A DNA stretch of 64,000 bases from Isoetes taiwanensis (GCA_021234155.1 JAJEKV010000216.1:60001-124000); one strand, 5' to 3'. Shown: positions 32,701 to 46,198, counted from the first letter of the stretch. The notes: generated from the sequence alone by a model not told the origin. Made by a program: numbers and translations.

Positions 32701-34489
32701 TGGAAATACAAAAGAAAGCAAAAGGCAAATAGGGCAAGCACCATATACCTAAGAAGGGATTTCTGAATAGAAGCATTTTGTTGTCGGAATCTCAAGAAAG
32801 CGTCAAAATTTGCTACTTGCAATATCTGCGCATAAACGAAATGGGCGGGAGGACAGCTGCCCGGTAGAAGTCGAAGGCACATAATGAAGCCCGGCAATGC
32901 ATGTGCTCCTTGAATTTACAACAAGTAATTGTAGACAATCCTTACGGCCATCGTTGATCCACCTTGCATAATTTATCAGGACAAAAAATTGATTGAACTG
33001 AGTGCCCAAGATACGAGCTATTTCCTAATCTTGAAGAGCGGATCCGATAGGCGAAGTATCCATTGCGCAGAACCTTGGCTATGGCCGTTGGTTGTTTGCG
33101 GGAAAGGGAAGAGCAATGGCTCTTCATATCTGCGTGCCGAAAAAACATAAATGAAAAAAGAAAAAAGAAGAATCGAAGCAAGAGGCCTTCGCCGCACATA
33201 GAGGATGGAAAAAAAAAAACTACTGGGGAAAGGAAAACAAGAAATGTTTAATAGGAAAGGAACCGGTTTTGGATTTAGGAGCAACAACGAAGCCCATATA
33301 GGGTTCTTACCAGATAGGAATCCTTTGGCTCTGTTAGTATGAGGAGAGGAAGAAATGTAACTTGCGGATTGACACAAAAAGAAAGAAGGAATTGGACGAG
33401 CGAAAGCAAAAAAATAAAGGCTCGACGGAGGGAGGGAGTTATTTCGCGACCTTCTCCATCTCCGTGTCATTTTTTGCCTTTTTTTTTTTAATTTTCTCGG
33501 CCATTGATTCAAAAAGAGAGGATCCAAAGGTGCAGAACATGCCACCTCACGTTTTGCTTACTTGGAACTGCTACGTGGATAGCCTAGAATTGCAAGGAGG
33601 GTTGCACGCTTGGTTAGGCTGGCGTGCTAACCAGCCTATTACTATCCAGGATAAGAAAAATCCATACGAATAATTTTTAGAGAAAAACCTTAGCATGTTG
33701 AGAAACTATAGAGGCGGAAGCATGCACTTCTAAATTACTCATGGATAGAAAAGTGGATAGATATTGTCTTGCATTCAGCATGTCAAAATATCTTACAATG
33801 CCATCTATCATGATTGGCTAATGAAGCAATTTTAATAGTATTAGCTGCTCTAAGTCAAAAAACAGAATAGTACAAGCTAAGAGCCATGTAATCTCATAAA
33901 TTCGTGAGGCGGATGCACCCCGCCATGTGGCATTGTATCATTCTCGCCAAGTAAATTAAAATCTTTTTATCCCTAATTAAAAAAAAAACATTTAATAGTA
34001 CTAGAAGCTACATAAGGCAAAGTAAGAGGTCCATAATTGGGTTGGGTTGGGGAAGGGGGTAAGGGCTAGGCAAAAGTATGGTCTTGTGGATTCAGGTTGG
34101 CTAACGATCATTGCCATCTATGATGTAAGGTTGACATGCCTAAATTGACTAAGGGAGGATTTTGAAGAAGCTTTAAATAAAATCATTAATTCCAAGATAA
34201 AGCCTTTGCGAATATTTACCCATTCTTGGTAAATACGCAATCTTAATGTTTACCAAAGGTTTGGTTCCAAAAAGAGTTGGAAGCAACTTTTAGTTGCCAA
34301 TGCATGCTTGGCCTAAAAGAACATATCTGCAACCAACGTTCGAAAATATGTGCAACCATTATGTGCACAATGGTACATTCTACCAAAGCGTTTTTGAAGT
34401 TACATTTTTTATGTACAAAGCTGAAGTCATGTAAGTGTGCCTGACCTCCTCACGAAACCCTTTTTGACTTTCTTTGATCGACAGCGAAC

Positions 34490-35440
34490 TGTTAAATGAG
34501 GCATCATAGCACGCCATAGTTTGGAGAAGGGATTTTTTAGGTGAACACATTTCCTATGCAAATGGGACATTCTTCCTTTTCGACATGAAGTTGCACTTGA
34601 AGCGGTGTTTAACGATCCATGGATGAGATAAAATTTGCTCCAAAGATATTACGTCCTCACGGGTTTGGGCTTCAAAGATAGCCAAAACAAGGTGCGTGGC
34701 GTCCTTTGCAACAGGACAATCTAAATACCACCAAAGCAAAATCACGGCCTTCACCGCGGTAGTTTCTTAAGCTCATCGTTGCTCCAACCTTGGAAAGGCC
34801 ATGTTGCCAGCAGTGACTCATATAAAATCAACCCTAAACCCCAAATATCCACTTCCTTAGAGCAGATTGTGGCGCCAAACCTGCAGTGCAACATAGCGTG
34901 GAGCTCCTACTATGTCCGTAAAACAAGGATCATGTGAGAAAAAGAACCCGAGGCGTCAGAAATCTGAAACCCTAACATCATAGGGTTTCCGACCCACCGA
35001 ATATTGTCCAGGCTTGAGATCTCTGTGCACAATTCCATTGGCATGTAAAAAACACGTATATCTTTGTGCTAGGTTTCTTATAAGAAGAGCTGATTCCTTT
35101 TACCGGAGAGTTTACCTTTCTTTTCAATTCTAGGCGTAAGCTACAATCACATAGTTCCATGATCAAATGCCAAAACCTTCATCTATGATTACCCTTCCAA
35201 ATGCACAAAGCCGGAGCAGCCCGGAGAGTTTTGCATAATCTCGATCTCTTTTTGACCTCTGCCTCTCCCGCCAGCGTTTTTTCCCATTCACGAAATGGTT
35301 TTGCACGCAAATTGCTTCCTTGCTTTTACTTTAAAAAGCAAAAGGCGTGGGCTGCTCCTCCATTTTGCCAATTTTCTTGAGCACATCGTAGCAGCTCTAG
35401 AAGATTGGGATAGTCCTTGCTCAAATCCGTCGTATTCTTC
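34490..35440 (-). pseudogene. CAMK-like protein kinase, multiply interrupted (copy B)
   Basis: Counterpart of 16605-17563. It keeps MIMELCDCSL, the VAKDATHLVLAI stretch and ISLEQILSHPWIVKH but is broken by many 1-3-base differences, most at CAG/CTG or homopolymers. For example, copy A TCCTGGCCTTCACACAG corresponds to TCACGGCCTTCACCGCGG. It is useful because its GRKPYDV segment (about 34975-34995) is missing from copy A. If the differences are technical, both copies may be intact genes. Confidence 0.7.
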
Positions 35441-35700
35441 TTATTGAGACAAACACAAGCGGCCGAAACCTAAAAAACTGAATGAATGGCCCGAAACAAA
35501 GAGCCGTGCCCTTTTATTATTTGCCGGACGTTGCCTTTTTCCTACACTAAAAAATAGACACCACGCTTCTCGGATAGATTTCGCGTTACTTGCTTTCTAT
35601 TTGTCCTTAAGAAATGCATGGAAAAAGGCTGGTCAGCGTCCGGTAGAAAATAGTTTGGCATATTCTAGCGAGAATATACCTTGAGAAAATAACCGATACC

Positions 35701-36010
35701 TTTTGTTACGTGCTCTTATTTAGACAATAATTTCTTTGGCGCTATAAATATCGGAACATCATTAAACCATTTGTATACTTATTTAGACAATAATTTCTTT
35801 GGCGCTATAAATATCGGAACATCATTAAAATTTGAATACATTGGGGTTTTTGTTACGTGCTCTTATTTAGACAATAATTTCTTTGGCTTATAAATATCGA
35901 ACATCATTAAACCATTTGTATACATTGGGGTTTTGTTCACGTCTCTTATTTAGACAATAATTTCTTTGGCCTATAAATATCGGAACATCATTAAACCATT
36001 TGTATATATT
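35701..36010. repeat. ~80-bp tandem repeats upstream of kinase (copy B)
   Basis: About five units of the same repeat as 17799-18090, one of them shortened, giving one more unit than copy A. Confidence 0.88.
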
Positions 36011-36395
36011 TGTGGTACATTCGGGTTTTGAGATGTTTAAACCACATCACAAAAAGAAACTACGGCATTTTTGTGGACATGGCAAATTTTTTTGTGATCT
36101 AGGGTTGGCTTCAACACGGGCACGTTCGATATTTTTCTGGCGTTGGGTAATTTGCATGTAACATGTTTTATGGTCTTGAGGCGGAAAAGGAAGTGAAAAC
36201 AAACTAGACTAGCCTTGTCTAGGTTTTTTTGGAAGTCCGGGTCCTAGGGCATCACTAGGGGCATATTAGTTATAGAGGAAAGCCATGCCAAAAAGTTCCC
36301 CTTTAGTCTACAAATTACTTCTCGCACCATGGCTTATGCTATACTGAAGCAAATAGAACATGTTAAGGTTACATAGACGACCAAATTCTTGTACA

Positions 36396-36500
36396 TAAGA
36401 ATGTCCTTTTACAGGACATTCCGGTGTAGAAGCCACGCCCGGCGACGTTAAGCGGAGGTGTGGGTGACATCTTGAATGTCCTTTAAAAAGGACATTCTTA
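36396..36500. repeat. Double-hairpin MITE-like element (copy B)
   Basis: Bounded by TAAGAATGTCC and GGACATTCTTA, with GAATGTCC-TTTTACA-GGACATTC at the left and GAATGTCC-TTTAAAAA-GGACATTC at the right. Confidence 0.85.
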
Positions 36501-37024
36501 TAACGTGAAGTTTGTGTTAGGGTTTATTCTGGCGGCTCCGGCTATGGCAATGGCACCCTGCTCCGACTGTGGCGCCCTGCTCCTAGCTTTCTTCCTTTCG
36601 AAGCTTTCTGTGCAGCGACTCCGGCGATGGTGTAACAAAGCTTTCTTCCTTTCAAAGCTTTTCTTTCTTCTCTCTTTCTGACGCTTTTTCTGAAGCTTTT
36701 CTTTCTTTTCTTTTCGAAGCTTTTCTTCTTTAAGGTTTTCTTTTTTGAAGCTTATGCAGTATATCGTACATTTAATCACTTATCCTCGGTCGAATCCTTC
36801 AAAAATCTGTGGCCTTCTCTCAATGATCTCCGACCTAATCGATTTCCATCCTCATCTACATCCCTAATTAGTCTTTCGAGTTTGGCAGAAACTAAATCAT
36901 CCTGCGTGTGTCGTTTTCTTGGTCGAAAGCAAAGATCTTGTGAGCCAATTACTTGGCCGGTCTGCTTGAGTTGGATCCTAAAAATTAAACCTAGAAGCGG
37001 GCTCTTCCATGCGCTCGAGCTTCA

Positions 37025-37400
37025 CACTACAAGAGGACATGCCTTTTGCGTCAAATCCTGCGTCACTACCTTTTAAGGTGCGTCAAGTTTGTGTCAGAAC
37101 CTAGAATGTGACACAAATTTAAAGGATTGTGTCAAAGTTAGTGTCAATATGATTCCGTCACATGTAGCGTCAGTAGTTTGAAAGCCATGTGACGATTTTT
37201 ATAACATCTATAATAACAACATTTGTGCCACTATTTTTGAAAAGTTTGCGTCTAGTATTTAAGTAGTGTTGTGTCATTATAACATCATCTATTTGAAAGT
37301 TTTATGCACGTTTTGTGTCAACTAATATGATGTTGTTGTATCATGCGTTCGTTAATTGTGTTTCAATTTTGTGCCAACATTATCTCTCTTTGCGTCAGAA
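37025..37400. repeat. CACTA left terminus with subterminal GYGTCA repeats
   Basis: CACTACAAGAGG is followed by many copies of a short motif in both orientations: GCGTCA, GTGTCA, TGTGACAC. They cluster within ~350 bases, as TnpA-binding subterminal repeats do in CACTA elements. Confidence 0.8.
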
Positions 37401-37682
37401 TATCTATCTATTTCTTGCTTCATAATATAGTCTGCATGAGAAAAACACGAGAAACGATGGTATTAATCTAGAATAATGGATTTTGACAATGTTCTGTCAA
37501 ATTATAGAAAACTTAAAGGTTATGCGTAAGCATTTCATTGCTGATGAATTAGTACTATACCATGTGTCATGCCATATATCACATAGTATATGGTTTATTT
37601 ATCCGATGAAAATCCTAGTTATCCATTTCAACAAAGAGAAACAAACATGGCAAGCTATTCATAAAATATCTAAAACGAATTT

Positions 37683-40600
37683 TCACGAAGCATTAAGATT
37701 AGATTGGTCATTGATGTCATGCTCAATGTCCTCTAACTCATCATCATCCAGATGTAGATGTAAACTCCTGTGTGGATGAAAATGTGAATCAATACTTGGA
37801 AGTTCTTCATCTTCAATATAGTCCTCATCATCAATGCCACCGTGACTTATTTGCACAATATTTCCAACCTCTTCTCGTGGAGGGGAGATCATTGGAGATC
37901 GCAAAATGAAGCTAGCATCTTCATCGTCGATGTTTTCATGGACATAATATGCTTGAGGTAACTCATTATCTGTCTCTTCGCCATCTCCTGTAAATGTGAC
38001 ATCACCTTCAATAGTATCAGTGTCCAGCACATCAAGTTCATGTTCTGCTGCAGACATGACATCTTCTGCTATATGACTTGATTGTCCATCGTCGTCATCA
38101 GATGTTGGCTCGATATCGTTTGCAGGTGTGGGAATTCCAATCACACGACGCGATCTAGGGTGGGAATGTATCACAATCCACCAATTATTGTTGTCATGAT
38201 TTGGATGAAAAAAGACTTGCTCAACCTGATTCGGAAAAACAAATGGCTCGTCCATGTCGGGTAGCACTTTTGTGGAATCAATCTCCACAAATCGAAGCAT
38301 GTGTCCTAATTGTTTTTCCGCGACCTCAGACACAACCTTGAACCCTTTGTGCTTTCAATACATTTACACAAAAGGTTCGATAGTTTAACTCAATGATATC
38401 GATATGGTTCCAACATAGTATAATTCACCATCAATGGGGTTACGATCCCTCTTTTGCTTGCTTGACTCCTTTGTTCAAATTGTGCCATGATTCCGAGTCA
38501 AAGGTGATTCTCCATTTATCAACCTTACTAATACGAAAGTCTTGCCCATATGCCCACATGGATGTATGAACTCGTGCCTAATATGAAAGCATTTTAGTAA
38601 ATTATATAATTTATTGTATAAAAACATTTAAATTACATACCTTTCTATTGCATCCAATGGCAAGCTCATAATCATCATCTGGAATAGTTTGTCCACCATC
38701 TCTTGCTTCATCCATACGAGCTAATAACCAATCATTGCTCATTGTGTCTGGCAAGGTGCATTCTTCAATTATTGAACCACGCCTATGTGAGCTATTTCTT
38801 CGTCCTTCTTCCTTTGCAATTTCATACATGTCTCGCCAAGATTGCAGGCTCGTCGTGTTATTCAAGATAAATGTATTTATGGCACGAAACATCTCATCAT
38901 TTAGATTCCTTTCCACACCTTTGCCTTGTAGAACTTCTGATATAATCTCATCGGGCTCTTTTTCCTCCTACATTTTAAGGCCATCTGGATTGCATGCAAT
39001 CGTCACGTCATTCAGAAATAAAGTGTTTCTTGTATGAGATGGCCCTCTGTTATACACCCTTCTGGCCTAGCCATTTGGCGGACAAACCCCTTGAGCACTT
39101 TCATATATCATTTCGAGAAAGAACATCCATCGTCATGGGGAGGCGGGACCACGCTAATTTGATCTCATTTGGAATATGAATTAATAGGTGCACCTACGCC
39201 AATAATATCATTGCATTAATATCATTAGATCTACACATAATAAGAAAAAGAAGCACAGTGAGAAAGATTTAAGAAAAGGACAATATAATACTTGTAGATC
39301 TAAGAAGTCAGTAGGAAACTCTTTCTCAATATCACATAATAGTAAAATGGCCTCCTCCTCCATCTTTGGAATGTCAGAGATATCAATTTCCTTCAAAGAC
39401 ACCCATCTTACAAAGTTGCCTAAACGATATATAATATTCCGTATAGCTAGTGTCAGATAGCTTCCAATGGCACAAGGAAGCACATGCTACATTCACAACA
39501 AACAATGGTTTGATACATGCAAATATTTTCAATAGTCATGGAACAAAACTCATGATAAAATACCTGCAGAAACTTATGCCAGTCATGTGTCTTGAGACCA
39601 CTGAGTTTTTCATCTTTTGTAAATGCTTTTTGTAGAGAAGCACCATGTCCAGTCGGTGTGCGAATATTTTGTATTCTCCTATGCACTGTGGCAAGCTGTT
39701 GTTTCTCTAACACCCAAGGGCCCTTTTTCCATTTGAGTCTTCCAGCCCTCTCAATTGGCCAATATTCTCTTTTTATTTTTCTTTCTTTAAGATCCTCTCG
39801 GGCTCCTAATGTCTCCCATTCACCAGTTAAATGCTTCCACAGAGAATGTGCAATATTTTTGAATATATGCATCGGATCAAGCAGATGTACGACTTCCAAA
39901 TCTACCCAATACTCTAGCCGATAAAAATATAGATAAGCGTTTTCATACCGAGAGGGAAGTGTGGTATTGCCTTCTCCAATATTAGCCAAGTAATCCAAAT
40001 TTGGGTTTGCATCTTTCGTGCATGGAGCCAATCCCTAGTTGTCCATCGTTTTGGTGGAGGTATCACCACTTGCTAATGCATGGTCTTCGGGTAAATATTT
40101 TTTATGGCCAATGTATATTTGCTTCTTGAGATGTTTGGATCTGTATGATGTTAGGCTAGTTCCACATGAAGGACATCCATATGCTCCACTTGTCTGTAGA
40201 CCTGTTACATCACAAATTAAGAACTTGATTTTAGCATCATGGTTTACGAGCAACTAGAATCTTTAAATTATATATTTTTTCATAATAGACTTACCTCGAT
40301 CCCACGAGAGAAGCCTGGATAGTCATGAATTGTGAAACATAGCATCCCGCAAGTGTGAAATCATGTGGCTCTCTTACAATGTCATGCATATGGATCCCCT
40401 TCCACAATATTTCCAATTCCTCTATCAAAGGTTCCATGTAAACATCCATATTTTTTACTTGGTATTTTCCGCAAGAAACATTTTTCCACTTGATTACATG
40501 TTCATACAAAGTATGACCATAACATAATACCGGAACAATCAATGTCAACATGATATGACCAGTTTGATAGCCATCCATGGTGGAATATTGTAGTTTACAA

Positions 40601-43600
40601 CACTATCGGCCATACGCTATGTGATGATGACATAGATCCCGGGGGCATATTCCATCAAGCCCTAGCCCAAGCCTAATGTTGCGAGGGCTCCGTTTTTTAA
40701 ATTGTGGCCACTTTTCTTCGATATTCTTCCAAGACTCTCCATCTGTTGGCATCCTCATTTTCCCATCTATGCTCGATTTTTGGCATGGTAATCCATAAAT
40801 GAGGCAATTGAAGGAGATCAAACATATAACGTAAAAGGTAGGTATTATAGGCATATGTCGCAAGGTTTTCCTTGCCACCTTTGACCGATCTTCCTTCCTC
40901 ATAACGTGGCTCATTACACTTTGGGCATGACTCATTCTCCGATAGTTGTTGTGAAATAGTATGCAATCATTAATGCATGCATGTATACAATTGTACTCTA
41001 GCCCCAATGCTCGCAAAGAACTCTCTTTTGCCTCTCCTTGGCCTCTACATTGATCGGTTAGAGCTCCGGGCACTTCGCGAGCATGGGGATGGCATCTGAC
41101 TTTTGCACGGGTCATCCGCCCACTCATCTATGCGGACGATGTTGGCCTGGCTGCCCACACCCCGAAGCTATGCGTCTCACTTGGATGCCCTAGACACATT
41201 TTTTTGTCTCTGCTACATCATGCGCGTGAATTTGGCCAAGACCGGTGGTTCTCATATCCTCTTCACGTCACCCCATGCCTCCCGCACTCACATATGGGGG
41301 CAGGCTCGCGGGACGCCACGCCTAATTTACAAGTACCTAGGGTGGGGTTCCCCTCCTCGCTCTTTGGGGGAGGCGTCTATCCGCTATGGGTGACAACAGG
41401 CTGGAAAGCGCTTTATGCCATCTTAACAACCACCGCAGGCGAGCTCTATGATTGGGGCCATCAGTCACATCTTCGCCGCACCGGTCGAGCCTGTCCTTCC
41501 AGACGGTCGAGGTTTGGGGCGATGCCGTTTCTTTGGCGACTGGAATGACTTGGAGCAGTGCAGAAGGCATTTTTGGCATGGGCGCAGGGTTAAACCTTCA
41601 GTCCCCTATCAGATTCTCTTTGCGAGGAAGCTGGATTCTTGCCGCTTGCCCGGGCAGCCCTTGATAGACACATCGTCTATTTTCGGAAAGTAGTTACTAT
41701 GGGTGATGGTCGGCTCCCCCGCACTGGCTTGTGGCAATGGGTCCTCGGCCAGAATTTGTTGGAGGGGGTAAGAGACATCGATTGGTTCGCTAGATGGAGC
41801 GTCTGCGGGGAGCAGTCGCGTCTGTGGTGGACACTGTGCACCCGATCGTGGACCAGTCTGGAGTACCTAGACACTTGTTTCCTTGGCAAGCTCGGGACCC
41901 GGCGCTCTAGAGCAGGTCAAAATGGCCCATTACAAGGAGCACATCAACCCCGTGTTAGCCAGGGGCCCACGGCTCTACCTGCGTTCCGGTTGCGGAAAAG
42001 CGCAGACTCATTGCCTCCATTCGCACGGGTGCCCACCATCTTCGCGATCCGAGGCAGGCGGTGGATTGGGGAGCCCGCGCGGAGACGGGCTCTGTCCTGT
42101 CTTTGTCAAGCGGGTGCCATTGAGGATGAGTCTCACACTTTCCGAGTTGCCCAGTTGATCACATCTGGGCGGATCGGCTCCCTTAGTACGGCGGACTTGC
42201 CCTTACATTTGCCGATGAACACACCGGCCGCGACGTGCCACAGGGTCGCATATACATTGAGGTTTGGACTGCTGAGGTCACCTTTGCCCCCCGGCTGCTT
42301 TCGCCGATTGGGCACTAGATTGATTGCATGGTATGATCAGATATATTTGGGTGTTTCGCATTGTATATGTTAGGGCCGCTTTTCGCCAGGGCCGATTGTC
42401 GCTTTGCGCGGTTTTTCCTCGAAAACCCTTGTGGCGGGGTTTTAATCCGCAAGAATCCGCCACGCTGCGTTTTTTGTATTGGGTCCCATAGACCCATTGG
42501 TCTCCGTGGACGATAAAAGTACCTTCCTTCCTTCCTTCCTTCCTTGACTTTGGAAGGCAATGCCCTTCGGTAGTAGTATTTTGTCTAACAAACTAGAGTA
42601 CATGTCTCATGTTATAATATTGTTAGTAGCGGCATTGTAAAAAGAACTTAAGAGTGCACATACATACCCTAAAAGCTCGGAAACACTTGTTGTTGCTCCA
42701 ACCGACTTTATGTTGGAGGTTCAAAATTAGCAAACATGTAGCAAAAGACGAGACACACGCGTGCATTTGGATACAAAGGAGTTGTTGCCTCGTTGTGCAA
42801 GAATTCAACCTTGTCACCAACATTCTCATTTCGGGTTGTTGAAATCTTTGGAAAATAATTTGCAATTGTTTCATGTATAGCATCCCCACCAAGAAAAGTA
42901 TTGTTTGAACTTGATGTTTCATCTCCATCCAATGATTCATCACCCGAATCTTGAACATGTAGATGTTAGTTACCATTTTAGAGTAAGCGGTAGTTTAAAG
43001 ATCATACACTATTATGAAACAATTGTATAATTTCCAATGCAGTATACAACTCTATATCCATCACATTGTACAACTTCTATTACATTACGATTGTACTAAC
43101 AATACAATAAATAAAGTACTAGAATGTACATAAAAACAATTTAACGCTTTCTATGACACTGCAAATAAGTGTGCTCCTCATTAGAAGTTTGACATGGTTG
43201 AATTGTGTTGCAACACTACATTTATGTTCATCAAGGTGTAAATAAATGGGCATCTACTATTTATTTGGTGACATAACGAACTGCACATATTTAAACATTT
43301 CAAATGACTAAATGCACGTGCCAACTAATTAATTCAAATGCCTAGAGGGGTATATATGTAGTGTACCTCATTTGCTTCCCCTTCAAGTTGGCATTCCTCA
43401 TCGCTTTGTTGGGGCCTATTTCGCCACATGCCATATCGTGCCTCGTGTTGTTGCCGCACATGATAAGAACGTGTAGCAGTTCCCCGACACGTGTTGCACC
43501 AACAACTTTCACGATGACGGTACGAAGCTTCAATAGGGTTATTTCTCGGTCTTTTCCTATGCCTTTGATGGGGGACGAAGAAGATGACGTTGAAGATGAG

Positions 43601-43662
43601 CATGCTCGACCTGGTAAATAATCCCCTGCGCTGCTCGCGTTGCTGCCACTGCTATTGCTCAT
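37683..43662 (-). pseudogene. CACTA transposase (TNP2-like, with DUF4218 and DUF4216-type regions)
   Basis: Pieces in transcription order: N-terminal zinc-finger-like segment with CWCNTCRGTATRSYHVRQ (43342-43662); EATTPLYPN and GWSNN (42623-42976); IHACINDCILF, CPKCNEPRYEE and SPRNIRLGLGLDG (40603-41030); MDVYMEPLIEELEILWKG (40291-40578); GCPSCGTSL...HKKYLPEDHALA (40035-40253); LLDPMHIFKNIAHSLWKHL and SGLKTHDWHKFLQVF (39453-40031); DUF4218-like start LPCAIGSYLTLAIRNIIYRL (39208-39483); NLNDEMFRAINTFI (38611-38950); and EPFVFPNQVEQVFFHPNHD with WWIVIHSHPRSRRV, typical of DUF4216 (37683-38333). This is the TNP2 domain order. A LINE interrupts it at about 41050-42546, and frameshifts occur near 40790 and 40950. 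It would have cut and joined the element ends. Confidence 0.85.
41050..42546 (+). mobile_element. 5'-truncated LINE inserted in the transposase gene
   Basis: The plus strand opens with ARVIRPLIYADDVGLAAHT (about 41105-41160): the YADD catalytic motif of a non-LTR reverse transcriptase. It continues as a thumb/C-terminal region in several frames, with a C-terminal CLCQAGAIEDESHTF segment (about 42100-42145). A 3' untranslated region follows (ATTGGTCTCCGTGGACGATA near 42500) and the tail is (TTCC)n (42519-42545), not poly-A. The N-terminal ORF, endonuclease and most of the RT are missing, as in abortive target-primed insertions. The region is markedly GC-richer than the host CACTA. The left border is uncertain by some tens of bases. 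Confidence 0.82.
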
Positions 43663-43664
43663 CT

Positions 43665-44600
43665 CAATAAGATAACTGTCAAAATGAGAAGATAAACACG
43701 AGTAATGTTAGCAAAATTTTCCAAAGTGCCAAAATTCCAACCAAATTGCCAATACTAACAACAAAAGTGATAAAAAACAAGACTGGTAAAAGGTTAGAGT
43801 TATTATGGAAGTAACCGACAGACATCATGAAAACTAGCAATTTCTACAACAATACCATGCGACATAACTATCAAAATGAGAAGATAAGCATGACTATGCT
43901 CGCAAACGTACCGAAATGCAAAAATTTTAATCAAAATTGCCAAAATACCAACTAAAATTTGCAAAGGTTAAAGTTATTGAAGAAACAGACCAACAATATG
44001 TACATTAGCAAAAATTCCATTCCATATTGCGAGGATACCAAAAAAGGTGATAAAGGTTAAAGTTATCGAAATAACAGAGGTATGTCATGCAAATTAGCAA
44101 AATAGCTTTTGGATGAGAAGATAATCATGAATATGCTAGCGCACAAATTATTATCATTCATGGACGCACTATAGCCCAAGGTTTTCTTGAATATTAAAAA
44201 ATCCACTAACATTTCACAAACAAAGTTCTAGACATTGATGTGCAATAGATGACTCCTCATACTTATAATTTAGTTGACACGAGAATTTAATGGCAAGTAA
44301 AAAAAATGCTAGCACTAGGAATGCTTGAGAAAATATCAACTAATGGCAAGTAAAAAAATGCAACCACTAGGATTTCATGCTAGATAAAATATCGACTAAT
44401 GGCAAGTAAAATGCCAAAATATGGCTAGAAATATCCCATCTTTCATGTTTTATTCTAAAATGCTTGCTTGAGAAAAAACTTAAAATATGATATTTCGTGC
44501 TTGCATTTAGATGTTTTATTCTAAAATGGTTGCTTGAGAAAAAATTAGAATATGATATTTCGTGCTTGCATTTTAGAATGAAACTTGAGACATGATAAAG
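43665..44600. repeat. AT-rich diverged repeats 5' of the transposase gene
   Basis: A motif TCAAAATGAGAAGATAA(A/G)CA recurs at about 43678 and 43868, with a weaker copy near 44112 (GATGAGAAGATAATCATGA), a period of roughly 190-240 bases. A cleaner ~66-bp tandem pair lies at 44446-44511 and 44512-44578 (AATATGATATTTCGTGCTTG in both). No gene is seen; this would be the transposase promoter side. Confidence 0.65.
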
Positions 44601-44610
44601 CAAGCGAGTT

Positions 44611-45260
44611 TAGAATATAATAGAATAGAATAGAATAGAATAAGTTTTTAAGCGTCCACGGAGACCAATTGGCCTATGGGACCCAAACAAAGAGAGCAAA
44701 GAAGCATATTCTTGGGATTAAAACCCCCCCCAAAGGGTTTTCGAGGGAAAACCTTAGCGATAATAAGCATCCGGCATTGGCTGTACAATTGCATACAGAC
44801 AGTTCAAGACCGCCCCAGTAGGACACAAACGCGTTAGATGCATCCATAACCTCACGAGGTATGACCCCAACAAACCCATCGACGCCAGAAGTCAATAAGC
44901 GATGCAACTACGGGGGCACTAGTAGTCGAACATACCTCTCGGATATGGGCAAATGCCGCAGATCCGGAGGGTATGACATTCATCCTCAATCGCGTGCCCC
45001 GGTGGCAACACGGGCAAAGCCTTTGCTCGCGTGCCTCCGAGCCCAACGCCCTATTTCAACGCGGAGGCGATGTGCACCCGTCTTGAATGGAAGCTATAAG
45101 TCGCGCTTCTTCATGGGCATTTGGGTGTACAAGTAATCGGTGGGGGCCTCTTGTGAGCCTAGGGATTGACTTGCTGGCGATAGTGTGCCCGCCTTAACGC
45201 GTCGCGTCGAGCCTCTGCATCCCGAGCTTGCGAAGGAAAGTAGCATCTAGGTACGGTTTT
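44611..45260 (-). mobile_element. 5'-truncated LINE, same family, minus strand
   Basis: On the minus strand the 3' end (CCAATTGGTCTCCGTGGACG at about 44655-44674, and GGTTTTCCCTCGAAAACCC) matches the 3' region of the LINE at 41050-42546. The C-terminal coding part includes LCPCCHRGTR (about 44990). The tail is (ATTCT)n (44611-44650) rather than (TTCC)n. Only the last ~600 bases of the element are present. Confidence 0.75.
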
Positions 45261-46198
45261 AAGTGCCTCATGATCTTTCTTTGTCCCCGACACGGACGCA
45301 TCTGTTTGCCTGCCAAAATCGAAAGGTCAAAAATGCCAAAATTTTAACTAGAAAGTTACGATTGCTAAAATGACAAATGGACATCATGAAAATTACGATT
45401 GCCAATTTAACAAATCGAAATGCAAGGCAAGATAGGTGAACCTGGCGCCAAAATTTGTTCAATCTCCCTTTACAAATCGCACATCCACCTTTTGTTGCTC
45501 TCTTGCTCTCACTTCTCCTGCTCTCACTTTCGACATCCTGCGCCTCTTTTGCTCCCCAAGTAAGTATTCTTTTCTCTATTGTTTGATTATTCATATCCTA
45601 AAAGTTTCCATTTTGAGGTCCTGGTTTTCGTTGGAGTTGGCTGGAAATTCCAAGACAAACATAGGAAAGGAAAAGCCCCACTCACGAGCAATGGTTCGGG
45701 GATGAGAATGATAGCCATGGTGAAGATAACGCCAAAGCAACCGAAAGCGTAAAGAATGGCAAATTTTTTGCCAACATGCCTCAGAAATTTATGAGGATTT
45801 CTTTGTGGAAATGGAGAAAAGAGTGACTAAGAGGTTAAATCAAACAAAGGGAGAAAGAAACTAGTGAAGATCACGGAACCAAGAGCCAACTCGATGGGCG
45901 GTCAAGACATCTTTGAAATACTAAATTTCTTTGGGGTTGCATGAAAAGCTACATCATTTGCATATTGGATTAAGTATTTCTTCCAAGTCTTAAGGTCTGA
46001 TACTTAGCCTAAATCTCATTTCCGCAAAATTGTACTTAGCCTAAATCTCTGCTTTCTGCGACCGCAAATTGTAAGCCATACTCTTTCTTTGGTCCCAAGC
46101 TTTTTCTCAGAATCATTCTCGGCAACCAATATAGACCTTCCCGCCACTTCACATACGTAGCGAGGCCAAGGGGATAGACTTCGGAACTTTCCCCTCGA

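Larger units (their letters stand above)
24573..37024 (+). repeat. Segmental duplication, copy B (left part)
   Basis: Copy B begins with TAGGACCGATCACTCCATG, matching window position 1 onward, and runs collinear with copy A to the CACTA insertion at 37025. It resumes at 58241. It lacks the 6.7-kb Helitron of copy A, giving an intact empty site at 26800/26801. Its reading frames are more interrupted than copy A's, mostly by 1-3-base differences at CAG/CTG sites. Confidence 0.95.

Noticed and set aside
41639-42373. 244-codon plus-strand ORF as a host gene
   Set aside because: It contains the LINE C-terminal CLCQAGAIEDESHTF segment and lies between a YADD motif and the LINE 3' tail, so it is part of the LINE.
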